Shown here one piece after another: positions 1 to 10,785 of a DNA stretch of 64,000 nt. Within the stretch, counting starts at the first letter, position 1. Each line of letters starts with the position of its first letter. Under the pieces are notes generated by a model. That model was not told where the DNA came from. It saw nothing but the letters and a program-made list of their open reading frames with translations, and did not search any database. The position numbers were made by a program, and so were the translations under genes. Location of the stretch: NCBI GenBank assembly GCA_973895155.1, contig OZ316894.1, positions 4,030,001 through 4,094,000 on the forward strand, read 5' to 3'. This DNA comes from Marsupella aquatica. Its lineage: Eukaryota; Marchantiophyta.

Positions 1-2
1 AC

Positions 3-503
3 CGGTTCACATCCGGGCGACTATGCCTGAAGTCCCTCGAGTTTGGGCCGAAATGTAACCACAATCTCCCTGGAAAGCCTACCTTTCGATTCCATGTAGT
101 TCTTTGCGATGCAATACATGCGCTAGTTACCCCTATGCGTGCACAGATATGGGAAGTAGCCTCCACCATGTTGGATTCCACTCCACATGACCTTGCACTG
201 TTAAGTGAGTTGGAGCAGACACGCATCGTCCTTGGTGTCACCCAAAAATTGCATCGAGTGGAAATCACTCTATCTGTAAATGAATATGCGGTGAAGGTCT
301 TGCACATGTCCTTTGTGGACACAGTGCTCCAATCTGTTCCCCCTTCTCCTCACTATCCTACACACCGACTAGCTGTTGTCTCCCCCAGGAAGGCCAGCAC
401 GTCATCACAGAAGGGGAAAAAAACAGCCAAGCAGATCACAGAAGTATTAGATGATTTAGTGAGGACTTTGAAATTCCATAATCTAGATAGCGATGATGAG
501 TGA
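3..503 (+). CDS. 3' part of an unidentified gene, open to the left edge
   Basis: The frame has no stop from position 3 to the TGA at 501-503, so the ATG at 135 is probably internal and the gene begins outside the window. The visible 166 residues start with a mixed region and include a stretch with the look of a folded domain (VRxRAQIWEVAST-like, then LLSELEQTRIVLGV). They end in a basic linker (SPRKASTSSQKGKK) and an acidic tail (DSDDE). I do not recognise the family. It lies inside the Harbinger element, upstream of and on the same strand as the transposase, with about 190 bp between them. It could be an accessory element gene, a captured host fragment or the last exon of a spliced gene. Confidence 0.45.
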   Translation, partial: RFTSGRLCLKSLEFGPKCNHNLPGKPTFRFHVVLCDAIHALVTPMRAQIWEVASTMLDSTPHDLALLSELEQTRIVLGVTQKLHRVEITLSVNEYAVKVLHMSFVDTVLQSVPPSPHYPTHRLAVVSPRKASTSSQKGKKTAKQITEVLDDLVRTLKFHNLDSDDE

Positions 504-693
504 GCCAAACAATTTTGATTCTGTATTGTAATCCAATCTTTCAATAGGCAATGGCCATGGTTTCTGATGATTTTATTTGAGCACAATTCTGACCAAAGAA
601 GATTATGGATGCACAACCCTTTTAGCAATATTGTGATTGGTCTCCACACTTGTTTTGGTTCCTGATGATGTTGTAATTTTGTTCAGTGCCATC

Positions 694-2287
694 ATGCCTC
701 GAATATCGGAACGTCAGAAGGCTCTCACTGCTATGAGGGAAACACTGAAGCTGAACATTGCACTTGAAAGCTCTGATGATGACGAAATTTACTCAAGTGC
801 TGATTGTATGAGCAGCGACAATGTACAGCTCACTGATTCAGATTCAAATATAGACCTGGACTCTTCTGATGATTCTGATGATTGTGGGGACATGTCAGAA
901 TTGGAGGGAAATCCTGAAGAGTTGTTTGAATTGTATGCTGTCATGGACAGCACTAGATTTTTGAATGATAGAATCTTCTTCAACAAGTCAAAAGAATATG
1001 TAACCCAATTTTTTGATTGTATGCTTCCTCGTGAGTTTCGGCAAATGACTCGAATGGACCGGGAATCGTTCTATGCACTTGTTGACCTCATTGAGGAGCA
1101 CCCCATTTTTCAAAGCGAATCAAACAATCCACAGGCACCTGTTGCTTGGCAGCTTGCAGTGGCTCTTGATCGGCTAGGTCATGATGGTAATGGTGCATGC
1201 CTTTCCCGTCTCATTCCTACATGGGGAGTAAGTAATGGGACACTTTGCAATTTCACAACCCGCTCAGTGACCGCTTTAGAGTGTGCCCTGAAGGAATACT
1301 TGAAATGGCCTAAGAGAGCAGAGCGTCAAAGGATTTCAGACGAGTTTATCAAAAGAGGTTTTCCTGGCTGCGTTGGGCTGATAGATGGAACGTTAATCCC
1401 TTTGTCTCAAAGACCCAAAACTGGTGGAGAATGTTATTTTGACAGGAAGTCAAGGTACTCGCTAAATGCCCAAGTTGTTTGTGATCACAGACGCAAGATC
1501 CTATACATGTACATTGGTAAGCATGTCCTTCTCCTTTCTTCTATGATGTCGCCGTGTCTGACTACCAAACTATCAAGAAGGATAATAATGAAGCATGTTC
1601 TTCGCTATGATGTTGCGATAACATGATTTTGCCATGTCGCAATATCATAAAGTTGGATGTGAAAAGACCTTCATGTGATGATCACTGATTGCACTCTACT
1701 TGCATCATGCATGTATGCCCGGGTCTTGTTCAGATCTCACTTGTTATAAAAGATCAGCACTCTACCGCAAACAAAATGATGGACACCTTTTTGGAAGAAC
1801 TCAGTACTTGCTTGGAGACAGCGGATACCAGATAATGGAGCATTTGGTTTGCTCCTACAAACGGTCTGAGAGCAGCCAGGAGAAGGAGGAATTCAACATG
1901 TGTGTTGCAACTGTCAGGGTAACAAATGAGCATTGCATTGGGGTACTGAAGTCACGTTGGCATTCGTTGAAGGAAATGCGGATTCAACTGAAGGAGAACA
2001 AAGATTGTGTGTGGCTCGTACGTTGGATACTAATGTGTGCAAAATTACACAATTTTGTTATTAGCAGAAATGATTTGTGGACAGATGAAGATGGGGAGTT
2101 AGAAGTGGAGGAACAAAATGATTCTGATAATGATGCACCGAACTTGCTTCATTACCGGAACAATCGCAGTAGTGCAGCTACAGCACGGCGTAGACTCGGA
2201 TTGCAATCAACTGTCATGACGCATGCATTACATTTCCATAGACAGCCAGGAGGATGCCTCCATCGAGTATCAGATACAATGCGTTAA
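694..2287 (+). CDS. PIF/Harbinger DDE transposase, two exons
   Basis: Cut-and-paste transposase of the DDE_Tnp_4 (Harbinger) type, expected to act in the nucleus with the Myb-like partner encoded at 5399-7098. Exon 1 is 694-1516 and exon 2 is 1734-2287. The intron at 1517-1733 begins GTAAGC, ends TTGTTCAG and joins in frame, giving 458 residues. The ATG at 694 (MPRISERQ) is preferred to an in-frame ATG at 637. Residues 25-75 are acidic and Ser-rich. An HTH-like segment precedes the catalytic core. Triad candidates are D231 in LIDGT, D303 in LLGDSGY and E340 in RVTNEHC, with 36 residues between the last two. The family G-x-PGS-x-x-D block is partly lost: MPGSC is encoded just before the acceptor and only the D survives splicing. 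The enzyme may therefore be altered, or the true acceptor is non-canonical. Confidence 0.85.
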
Positions 2288-2749
2288 TTCGCTGAGAACA
2301 CTAAAACTAGTGTATTTAAATTTATTGTGGCAGCATCCTACTAATAATTATGGATGTGGGAGGAACCAAAGATAATTCTATGAAATGTTTCTTCTAATAC
2401 CCATTCTGGTATTTGTTTTTCACCTTCCCCACTGTCTCGCATTTTATTTCATTGTTATTAGGCACGTACATTTGCATTTTCATATTGGCCTATGCAGTGA
2501 TACAGAGAGGCTCATTTTCAATATTGAGTGGCGGTATACCAACTCAATTAACAGTATTGTACGACAAGTGTTTATTTCAGAAGGTATATTTCCCACCAAC
2601 GCGCATACGTACCCGATACCCTAAACCTCGCTTTGAACTTTGGGCGCGTTTTGCTTAAACCTCCGCACAACCAAATGTGGTATTGAAATGCCTTCATACC
2701 GCAATGCGCAGCTGCCCAACATTGAGAACTGACTTTTTTTGAAGCCGCG
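2288..2749. other. Gene-free spacer inside the Harbinger element
   Basis: This AT-rich spacer lies between the transposase stop and the next long frame. Two overlapping short frames on the plus strand (2385-2658) are hydrophobic and unconserved in appearance. I see no RNA gene and no clear repeat. Confidence 0.4.
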
Positions 2750-5080
2750 ATGGTGATTGTGCATGAGGAGCCAGACGTCGTTGCAGTACCTAAAAAGGTT
2801 TTGGCGGAGCTCCCAACGTCGCTACAGGATGTGAAGAAGTTGCATGGAATGTTGGGGAAAATGAAACTGACGACATTGATGTTCATTCCTTGGGGCGTGC
2901 TATCTATCTCTTACGTTGACGAAATGTTAGTTCCAAGGCCGAGGAGGTCCCATGCGACCGACGGTGTTAGAGGCAAACCACAGGAATGGAGTCTCCACTT
3001 CGTAGCTGATGCTTTTCAATGCCCTTGGGAAGGTGAAGGCCTTTACTCTAAACACAATACCTTGTCTGACTCGTATTTTGGTGGGGGAAGGAAAACGAGT
3101 TGTGGTTGGAAGGTCAGCCAGTGCATCGACCACGACTGCCACCTTTTGATGCAATTTCTAGTCCCAATTTTCCATCCAAGGAAGTCGTCTGTGGCACCTG
3201 TCAGCCTGGCAAATACTATAATAGCAGCTTGGAAGGGGATGAGCACCATAAATTGGGCTCTGTTGCTTAGGAAATTCATTTTTGATCAGCTGAAGCATCT
3301 GGCCTTGGGGAAACCAACATACTTGCAAAACTACCTAGCGCAATTGTATTGGTACGGGAACTGCTTATTGGATTCTGAGAAACGGGTGAGGAAGCAGTTA
3401 ATAGCGCACATCGGGATTCAGGTGCCAGACGATTGGCAATCACAATATGATAGCGATTCAGAACCTGAGAGCGATGCAGAACCCAAGAGCAATGCAAAAC
3501 TCTTGAGCGATGCATAACCCGAGAGCGATGCAGAACCCGAGAGCGATGCAGAACCCGAGAGCGATGCAGAACCCGAGAGCAATGCAGAACACGAGAACGA
3601 TGCAGAACCCGACAGTCATGCAGAATCCGACAGCGATTTAGCTGGCCTTGAAGTGGAGGCTGACGATGGTCTGCAACCAATGGACGTTGAATAGAACATA
3701 GACAATGACAATATGAGCATTGGAGGCCACTGCGATGCAGAGGCAGACATAGATGACTTCGAAGGCCGAGATTTGCAGATACCAGATGCCTCTCCACGTG
3801 GCCTGGGAGGGACTCCAATGAGTGCCAATGAGGAATGTGAGGCTAGGATTAATACCGACATTGTGCAGCAGGCCATGTACATTCTTAGTTGTCCATGGGA
3901 GAAAATTTTGGATGTGCTGTTTGATTTACTTCCTCCTTCAAAAGCTCGAACTCCATTGCACAGCCCACGACCATCATTATGCGATGCTCATAGGGAAGGA
4001 GCTGAGGATTTGAGTGAGGGATTCAGTCCTATGTCTGACTATTCACCTGTTGGAAATAGTCCTCCCACATTGCCTGTAGCAACTGAAACGGATGTGATGG
4101 AGCCTGTGTTGGAGCCAATTGTGCAACTCCCTGTTACACAGGTCCCCATTGGGCAAGAACCCAATACTGTGGCTCTGTTAAAATTTGATTTCAGTTCAAT
4201 TCCAGCTAAGCCCCCAATGCAGAGGAAGTAGTTTAGGGAAATGGTGGATGAAGCTACACAAACAACCTTCACACCAACCATTCGAGTGGAATCGGTGACT
4301 CCAGTACAACAACTGAAGAGATTTGCAAATTTATGTGCGCTGGTGTCGACTATGAATGGCCCAATCAATGAGTTCTGGAGGTTTTACAAGTTGAAGAAAG
4401 GTGAATGTCAATTCATATTCAACCTCCTAGTACTGGCACCTTTTCAGATTGAGTTAGCTCAATTTGATGAGTTCTGGCAAGAAGGTGAACATTTCCGACC
4501 CACACTAGCAGTGATGGTCTTGTACGGGGACCTACAAGTGGAGGACAGTGAGCTCCTTTGCTCTTTCTTTGGGAACTTGTCTGCATATTCTTTGAGGTTC
4601 ATGATGAACTTCTTGAATCAGACGAATAGGACAAATCCGGTTGGGCATCTCCCAAGGGATCCTGTGAACACTATTGTGCCCTTCACCCCTCGGCATGTGT
4701 GTCAGCAGAAGTGGGATGACATCTCCACGACACAGATAAGAAGTTACATCAATTTTTTCACTAGAACTATGGCAATGTTTCATGGCATGGAGCTGGACTT
4801 GGTTGATACAGATGCATACTTGAAGAGATTTCCGAAAGTTTACTATACTAGTTTCACAAATTGGGATGTCATAGGAGCTGCTATGGAGGCCACTCGGGTT
4901 CAGTACATGTTTGTAAGTCAACATTTGCCGCTGATTAGTTATGGAGTTCAGTTGAAGTCTCTCCCTTTTTCAACACATCATACTGATGTGAGGGAAGCAA
5001 TTTTGGAAGCTGTGTCTCGTAATTCCATTACGAGAGAACCACCACCTCAGCCTAATCCCATAGTGCAAAAGAATAAGTGA
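2750..5080 (+). pseudogene. Long accessory frame of the Harbinger element, broken by three in-frame stops
   Basis: One reading frame runs from the ATG at 2750 to the TGA at 5078-5080 (777 codons) and is interrupted only by a TAA at 3515-3517, a TAG at 3692-3694 and a TAG at 4229-4231. Every piece between the stops is open in the same frame, so this is one ancestral ORF with nonsense changes, not several genes. The first part (about 225 residues) has a tryptophan-rich domain with motifs such as FGGGRK, INWALLL and YLAQLYWYG, in the style of plant transposon accessory proteins. The middle is an acidic hexapeptide repeat (EPESDA). The last part (residues about 500-776) is a second folded domain with NEFWRFYKLKKGE and FDEFWQEG motifs. 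I do not recognise either domain. Stop suppression or unseen introns could keep part of it expressed, but decay is simpler. Confidence 0.6.
3451..3640 (+). repeat. 18-bp coding tandem repeat (EPESDA hexapeptide)
   Basis: About ten imperfect copies of an 18-bp unit close to GAGAGCGATGCAGAACCC lie inside the accessory frame and encode an acidic hexapeptide. The first nonsense codon (TAA at 3515) sits in one unit where the others read GAA, a single-base change. Confidence 0.85.
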
Positions 5081-5398
5081 TCTGCATAGTTGCCATTTGA
5101 GGAGAGGTTTCTCAATTCACTTTTTGTCAGTACAAATGTCGCAGATGAATCATGTCGCGATGTCATGATATCATCATTCCAAGATTTCAAGTATCTGCGA
5201 TGTCGCGATTCTGAGATTCCATAGTTTACAAGGCATTTGACAGTGAAAACTGAGGGCGACATTCGACCACGAATGTATAACAACATGTACCACCTTTATT
5301 AATAATATGGATTTTGGTTTTTTACACTCATACTTGTACAGTTTGGCACCTACTACACATGCAACATGAATGGAAGTCTAAATTGCTTGGAACCAAAA
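5081..5398. other. Convergent 3' spacer between accessory frame and Myb-like gene
   Basis: The two flanking frames converge here. The spacer contains short CATGTCGCGATGTCATGA-like and TGCGATGTCGCGATTC runs with repeated CGCGAT words at 5150-5215. No gene is seen. Confidence 0.4.
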
Positions 5399-7098
5399 CT
5401 AGTCCTCTTTCACCAGGGGCAGTAACTCCTTTATTTCGGCAGGAGTCTTGTTACTACCGAGTAGAGTAGTCAAAAGAGCAGCTCTTTGTGCTTGCCGTGC
5501 CATCTCCTGTGCATGCTCTTGGTCTGATCGAAGTCTCTTTCGTGCATTTTTGGCAGCTTTTGCTTCAATAGCAAACTGGTGCTTACGATCAAGTTTCTTC
5601 TGTGCTGCAGCCTGCAATGTAGCGTCCACCCTGGCCTCCCTCCGATCTGCTGGCTCTTGGGTCTTCCATCGATCTCGACTTTGAATTAATTTCTTTCGGT
5701 AGTCTGTCTTCATGTTGTTCCTGTCTGCATATATGGCAGCAAAGTTTGTCTTGGAAGTGTTGTGCAAATCCTTCTGTCCAGCCGGTGGTGTTTTTGCAGG
5801 CTTCTTCCCTGTTGGAGGAGGCATGGCCTCTGAAACAGACTTGGCTGGGGTGTTGAACTCAGTTGGAGTACATGGTGGACCCTGCATTGGTCGATTTTCA
5901 CCAACTTCAACTGGGCAAGACTCTGTACATGCTGCACATGTGCAGTTATGTACATGCTTACCAATTTGTGCCATCTGCTCTAATTCGGTCCAAAAAGAAT
6001 TGCCATAGTTTACATTTGCAAGAGTCTCTGGTGTTGGCCTCACCTGAGGAGCATTATGGATTGATTGCCCAGGTGTTGGTACTGGTGTGTCTACAACAGA
6101 GAGAAATGACAAATGTGAGCAAATGAACATTCTGTTGTTCTGTAATTGAAGAAATTGAAGTACAACAATCAATAAGGTAAATGACCAGTACCTTCAAGAA
6201 CGATGGTAGTGTTGGAAGGGACATGGTAAACATTGGGATTATCATTCTCATTACCAAATGCTGACTCAGAATTTGATTCAACATTGGTGTCAGGAAAGAC
6301 AAGGTCGGAATCCTCAACTCCACAATCCCCTTCCACTAGTGGTGCCACATTCGGTCGCTCCCCAAAGATTGCATGCATTCTTTCAAAGTGTGGGCACAAT
6401 CGGTTTAGTTTGCTCTCCAATGTAATCCCTGCTTCCAACTCGTCTTCATTCAGCCCTCCACCTGATTGCATTTTCACCTCTCTTGCCTCTTTGTACCGTT
6501 TCACATACCTCTGGAATCTCTTTGTCAAATTTGGTGCAATGATCTCCTTAGGAAAGCCATGATGTTGCATTGCAGCAAGCATGGATTTGAAGAGTGTTGT
6601 CTTGCTTTGATACTTTCCACCCACTCGAGTCTTCCTTCCTCCACCTGTAATTGCTTGGAAATTCTCTGGAATTTCCAAGTATGAAAAGATGCATTCGTAG
6701 TCATGATCCTTCAGCCTGAATTTATCACCTATACAGGGGGCATTGCTGGAGTTAGCCCGTGGAGGTTGGAATGAACTCCTTGCTCTCACATGACCTTGGC
6801 TGCCTGATTGTGCCATGGTTGTACACGAATTGGGAGGAGCAGCTTCTGTCGATTTCTCTACACCTTCTCTAGCGGTCTGCACGTACAATCGAATAGCAAT
6901 TTCTCTGATATCTGGATGAGTCTCACCTATATGTTCTGGAGACAGAGCTACATTGACCATCGCCATGGAGCCCGACATTGAAGCTAAATGAAGCTCCGGA
7001 TAATCGCTTTGGTGGGGAAGAGGTGCATTTGAAATTTGAACAACAGAAACTATGGCGATAGCTTCGCTGGGAAACGACGGGACACTTATGAGGAGCAC
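5399..7098 (-). CDS. Myb/SANT-like DNA-binding protein, Harbinger partner, two exons
   Basis: This is the second protein of a Harbinger element, expected to bind the transposon ends and bring the transposase into the nucleus. Exon 1 is 7098-6192 and exon 2 is 6090-5399. The 101-bp intron begins GTACTG, ends TTGTAG and is phase 1, giving 532 residues. A Myb/SANT-like region lies at about residues 125-235. It includes the segment FRLKDHDYECIFSYLE, the stretch GGRKTRVGGKYQSKT and a basic helix with LTKRFQRYVKRYKEAREVK. After the intron there is a Cys-rich patch (CTCAACTESC) and a long basic, Ala/Gln-rich helix, probably a coiled coil, to the C-terminus. It is convergent with the plus-strand frames. 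I see no stop or frameshift, so this gene looks intact. Confidence 0.78.
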
Positions 7099-7280
7099 CT
7101 GGGTTCAGGACTGTCGTGGCACATTTCAGGGCCTTACGGCCAAGTACTGTCCGAGAGGGAAGGGATACTTAACTCCTACTTTGAGCGGGTAAGGCATCGT
7201 AAGTAGCTCCTTAAGGGGCGGGTCAAACCAAGGGACCGGCCCATAAGTGATGCCCACAAGTGTCGTTATGGGCTGCTTGG

Positions 7281-7322
7281 CTGGCCCATAACTTTTGGTT
7301 ACGGGCCAGCTTTGAGACGCCC
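7281..7322. repeat. Right terminus of the Harbinger element with subterminal hairpin
   Basis: The terminal 12 bp are TTTGAGACGCCC (7311-7322). Just inside is a hairpin with arms CTGGCCCATAAC (7281-7292) and its near-perfect complement GTTACGGGCCAG (7298-7309), and a second nested CCCATAA/TTATGGG pair lies further in. The three bases after the end are TAA. The same 12 bp, inverted, bound the MITE at 62394-62562. Confidence 0.75.
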
Positions 7323-7717
7323 TAATGATATCGCAGGGTTCTTAGTGCACGAGCAAGCTATGAAATAAGGAGGTGACTTCGACAGCATATAAAAGCTGTT
7401 GATCGAGCTCTTCTCATCACAAGCAGAGTAAGAGCTATCCGATCCTCTGGCTATCGCGTTGACCGTCTCAATGGTTCGGGTCACAAACTCATCTAAAAGG
7501 ACGTTACAGCACGTTCATCTGCAGTCGGATTATCACTAGGAAATCAGACTTCCCCTGAAGGAGTAGTTACAATTAGACAGTCAGTAATTAAGAGTATTTC
7601 GGAACTTCATTACTTTCATGTCAAACTACAATAACATATCAGCGTTGACAGGAGAATTCTTTGTTGAAATTCTGGATTCGTTAAGATTACAGCTCACAAG
7701 TAGAGTGTGGTTATTAC

Positions 7718-8128
7718 CTCAAGAGGAAGGTCAAATATTTCTCCAATAGATTCCTTGAGTTGCTCAACAGCTTCCAGGGAAAAACCGCAATTGATTATCT
7801 GGAAGAATCCGTGCTCCTCGAAAGCTTCTCGAATCCCCTTCAGGACATCAGATTTCGCTGCCTCGCAGGCCTTGATCTCTGCCTCCAAACCGCTCCGAGC
7901 ACTCGCGTCTCCGTCCAACCGCTCAATCTCTCTCCGCAAGCTCTCCAACTTGAGCACTGGTGACAAATCGATAACGGGAAGTTCAAAATCGTAATAGTCA
8001 TGAGCGATGTCCGGTCTGTTTTCTTCAGGCCAGATGAACGATGTCTTGCCCGGGGTCCTGAAAGGTTCCGCATGAGGTCTCGTACTGTCTAGCTTCTTGA
8101 GCTCAAACGGTTTCATCACATCCGCCAT
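7718..8128 (-). CDS. 2OG/Fe(II) dioxygenase copy A, exon 1 only; gene split by the Harbinger insertion
   Basis: The 411-nt exon encodes residues 1-137 of a dioxygenase and is identical in protein sequence to exon 1 of copy B. It contains the DIOX_N segment with PVIDLSP and GFFQIINCG. The splice donor GAG/GTAATA is at 7718/7717 (phase 0). Intron 1 can be followed for 395 bp beside copy B and then stops exactly at the Harbinger end at 7322. Exons 2-4 are absent from this window. They are expected on the far side of the transposon, left of position 1. The gene is therefore either interrupted by a very long intron or dead. The start codon context (AACTATGGCG) is shared by all four copies. Confidence 0.85.
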
Positions 8129-8600
8129 AGTTACTTCGCTGGAAATCTTCTCTGCCGGGTCAGGATACTACACGATTGTGCGAATGGAGACACCAACAGG
8201 TTTGAGAGAGTCAATAGTGGTGAAAGATATTCAGAATGCATGCATTTCAGCTCTGAGCCCTCTCTGTTATATAGGTGATGGAAATGAGCTGGTCAAGCTA
8301 TCGATATAAACCCAATTGAGTGATCTGGGTCTCAGCGTGGCTGGAGTTGACTTTAGCTCATGTGCAGTCTAGCAGTTTATTTAGATCGTTTGCAGTCTCC
8401 CATTGAGATTCTTTTGTTTGACTTTGCTTTACCTACTTTCAGACCGTGACTAGCTTCTTTGTTGTCGCAGTTTAGTCGAAGATTCAGTCTAGACGAGCAG
8501 AAGAGGTTCAGTCTAGACCAAAAGAAGTGGTCTGGGTTGTTGGCTAAGTGGAGCCCAACTGTCAATCGACTGTAGACCGGAAGAAGTGGTCTGAGTTGTC
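8129..8600 (-). promoter_or_regulatory. Promoter region of dioxygenase copy A
   Basis: Reading leftward, a TATA box (CTATATAAC) lies at about 8267-8274, 139 bp before the ATG. It sits in the same context (ACCTATATAA...GAGAGGGCTC) as in copies B, C and D. Further upstream are W-box-like TTGACT words and two copies of an imperfect palindrome of the form AGACC-n9-GGTCT at 8515-8533 and 8574-8592. Confidence 0.6.
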
Positions 8601-9539
8601 GGCTCACTTTAGTGCAAGCTACTGAAGCTAGAGACTAAACTACTGTAGAACGGAAGAAAGCGCGGAGATTGGATTCGCTAGCAGAAACCGCAGCAGAAGA
8701 GACAGAACTCCAAAAGACAGGCCAGTGAAAAGGAACCAGCGGGGTACTTAAGAGCGAGTCCGCGATAATAACGAATACTATCAGTCTAGCCTGCAGTGTC
8801 ACTTCAATTCCTGAAAGGGAATGACGTTCACGGGGACTGGATAGGTGGAACTTGCAGAATTTCTTCATGTACTTAGTTCCCACAGTCCCGCCCGTGTACC
8901 ATAGTAGAAGGACATGTTATTGAGAGCCTCTGCAGAAGTGGATTTGTCGGGCCCAATCCTTAGTAAGGTAAATTCCAAGCCTATGGTGCTAACAATCTGG
9001 TGAGCTCCAAGAAATCTTTCCATAGGTTCTAGCAAACCATTGCTCTTAGGGGTGTGGCATAATTTCTCATGCAGGTATGTCCCACACCTCAAGTAGACCC
9101 ACACCTCAGGTAGAGGAGCGTCAACTAAAATGTGAGCTGGTTTAAGATAATCAAGTTGCTCCTAGTGACGGCTGTGTTTGGCAGTAGGAAGTGCACCCCC
9201 TGACCAGACAGCTGAGACCGGTCTATATGCATTGTCCACCCTAAACACTGGCCACAACTTTTGACACGGAGACTGTCTGCTTGAGCCACATAGACCGTCT
9301 GAGGATCGAAAACCAATCACGTATGACGAGGTGATCCCAACCCTTGGCCAGAGTACGATCTACGCCAGTTCCCCCCCGCTCCCGTAGATGACACGCTGGT
9401 GGCGGTCATTGGGCTCGGGTTGAAAGATGCTGTTCCGCTAGGTTCAAACCCTCGTTTAACTTGACGGTGCAGTTGACGCAACCTGACCGGCCAACAACGC
9501 CCATTTGACACATATTCTGAATTATCCCCCGGGCATTCT

Positions 9540-9715
9540 CTTACTTTCCCGAACTTTCCCCCAAACTGGTCCTAGGGTCCCCCGGATTACCCCGGTCTAG
9601 CTAGCCGGTCAACCCGTTCCCCGGACTCCTCCGGTCTAGCCAGCCGATCCCCCGGTTCGAGGTCGAGGCCGGGGCCGGGTCGGGGTCGTGGCCGGGCAGG
9701 GTCGAAATTGGTGAC
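9540..9715. other. GC-rich block with CCGGTCTAGC repeats
   Basis: This strongly GC-rich stretch contains near-direct repeats of CCGGTCTAGC-x-AGCCG and runs of GGCCGGGGCCGGG. It is repeated almost unchanged at 23228-23403. It could be a mobile-element remnant or a small methylated island. No coding function is seen. Confidence 0.5.
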
Positions 9716-10785
9716 GCCGGGTTCGAGAGAAAGTTAGTAAAATAAGCTTGTGCGAACTGCAACACACACTTGATTTAATATATTTATTTGAATCCTTCAT
9801 TCCCAGTAAAATGTCTCCCATAACTTCTACATGCAGAGGGAGGCAGCACGAACTGGTCCGGGCAATTCTGAATTAGCAGATCGGATCTTCGTCCGACCCC
9901 TGCACGGCCAAAGACCTTTAATTTCCTGGTGGGGTTGGAACCAAGAACTCCACCAAGAAATGTGGCCACTTCAGAGGATTTTTTTACAGAGGTTGAGCAT
10001 TCCCTTCACATCGTGAAGGCTTGTCTCGATTATGAGCGGCTGATCGAACAGTCAGGCCACTTCAAAATTGGTCCATCGAACATTCTTTTGGGTAGATGGC
10101 AGTTTTGGGGCTCACTGCCCACCATTGCGTGCTGTCCTGGCCTGTTAGAATGTCTCCAGCACAGATCCCTTACCAATCAGATCACTCACATCGTATGAGG
10201 CTGCTCATGGAGATTCAGAAGTTCTGTTAACAGCTTCTGGCCTCAAAGAGATGCCTTGACTCGTACTTAACCAAAGCTAATCCATTGCACGTTAACTCAC
10301 CTGTAATAGAGCTTGATCCGTATGCTCTTTGCCTACTCGTCGGTGACAACGGACGAAACTGCATGTGACAACGGACGAATCTGCGACTCCGCATTGTGTT
10401 TGATGCTGACCAGCTATAGGTTCTCCCTCGCCTTTATTTACAGAACTAGCACAGAGAACATAGAAGCCGAGTTATTCTATTTTGGGTCGGGAAAGGAGTA
10501 TGTAGAATGGGAATAAAAGGGAGTTCCGAGAGAGTGTTCCATTCATTGTGGCATCTTGTATTCAACTTCGTGAATAGTCTGGAGGATTACTTCGTGTTGT
10601 CAAGTAAGACAATAGAGGGACACTTCGTTCAGAAACGTGACATTTCACATTTCATTCTGTTCACTGTGAGGCTTATGCTACTGTACAGTGTGTATCGACC
10701 TTTGCGTGCAATTTGGTGGCTGGGTAATCAAAAGCGTTGAAAACCATCTAGAATTTTGGTGGTCGTGTGCGCTATGGGCAAGGAG

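Larger units (their letters stand above)
1..7322 (+). mobile_element. PIF/Harbinger DNA transposon, right part (left end outside window)
   Basis: The segment carries a PIF/Harbinger-type DDE transposase on the plus strand and a Myb/SANT-like DNA-binding protein on the minus strand, the usual two-gene set of autonomous Harbinger elements. The right end is placed at 7322. There, sequence matching intron 1 of the dioxygenase paralogue at 20342 onward begins abruptly, directly after the 12-bp end TTTGAGACGCCC. The next three bases, TAA, fit the TWA target preference of the family. The same 12 bp occur as inverted ends of a 169-bp MITE at 62394-62562, which supports them as a true terminus. No matching left end is seen, so the element runs past position 1. 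Two further frames (3-503 and 2750-5080) lie inside it and may be cargo or accessory genes. Confidence 0.8.

Noticed and set aside
3276-3818. Minus-strand frame with VLHRSR repeats
   Set aside because: It is the antisense shadow of the acidic EPESDA repeat in the accessory frame.
9784-10198. Overlapping small frames on both strands in the duplicated block (also 23472-23886)
   Set aside because: They are identical in both copies only because the DNA is nearly identical. They overlap each other and resemble no family.
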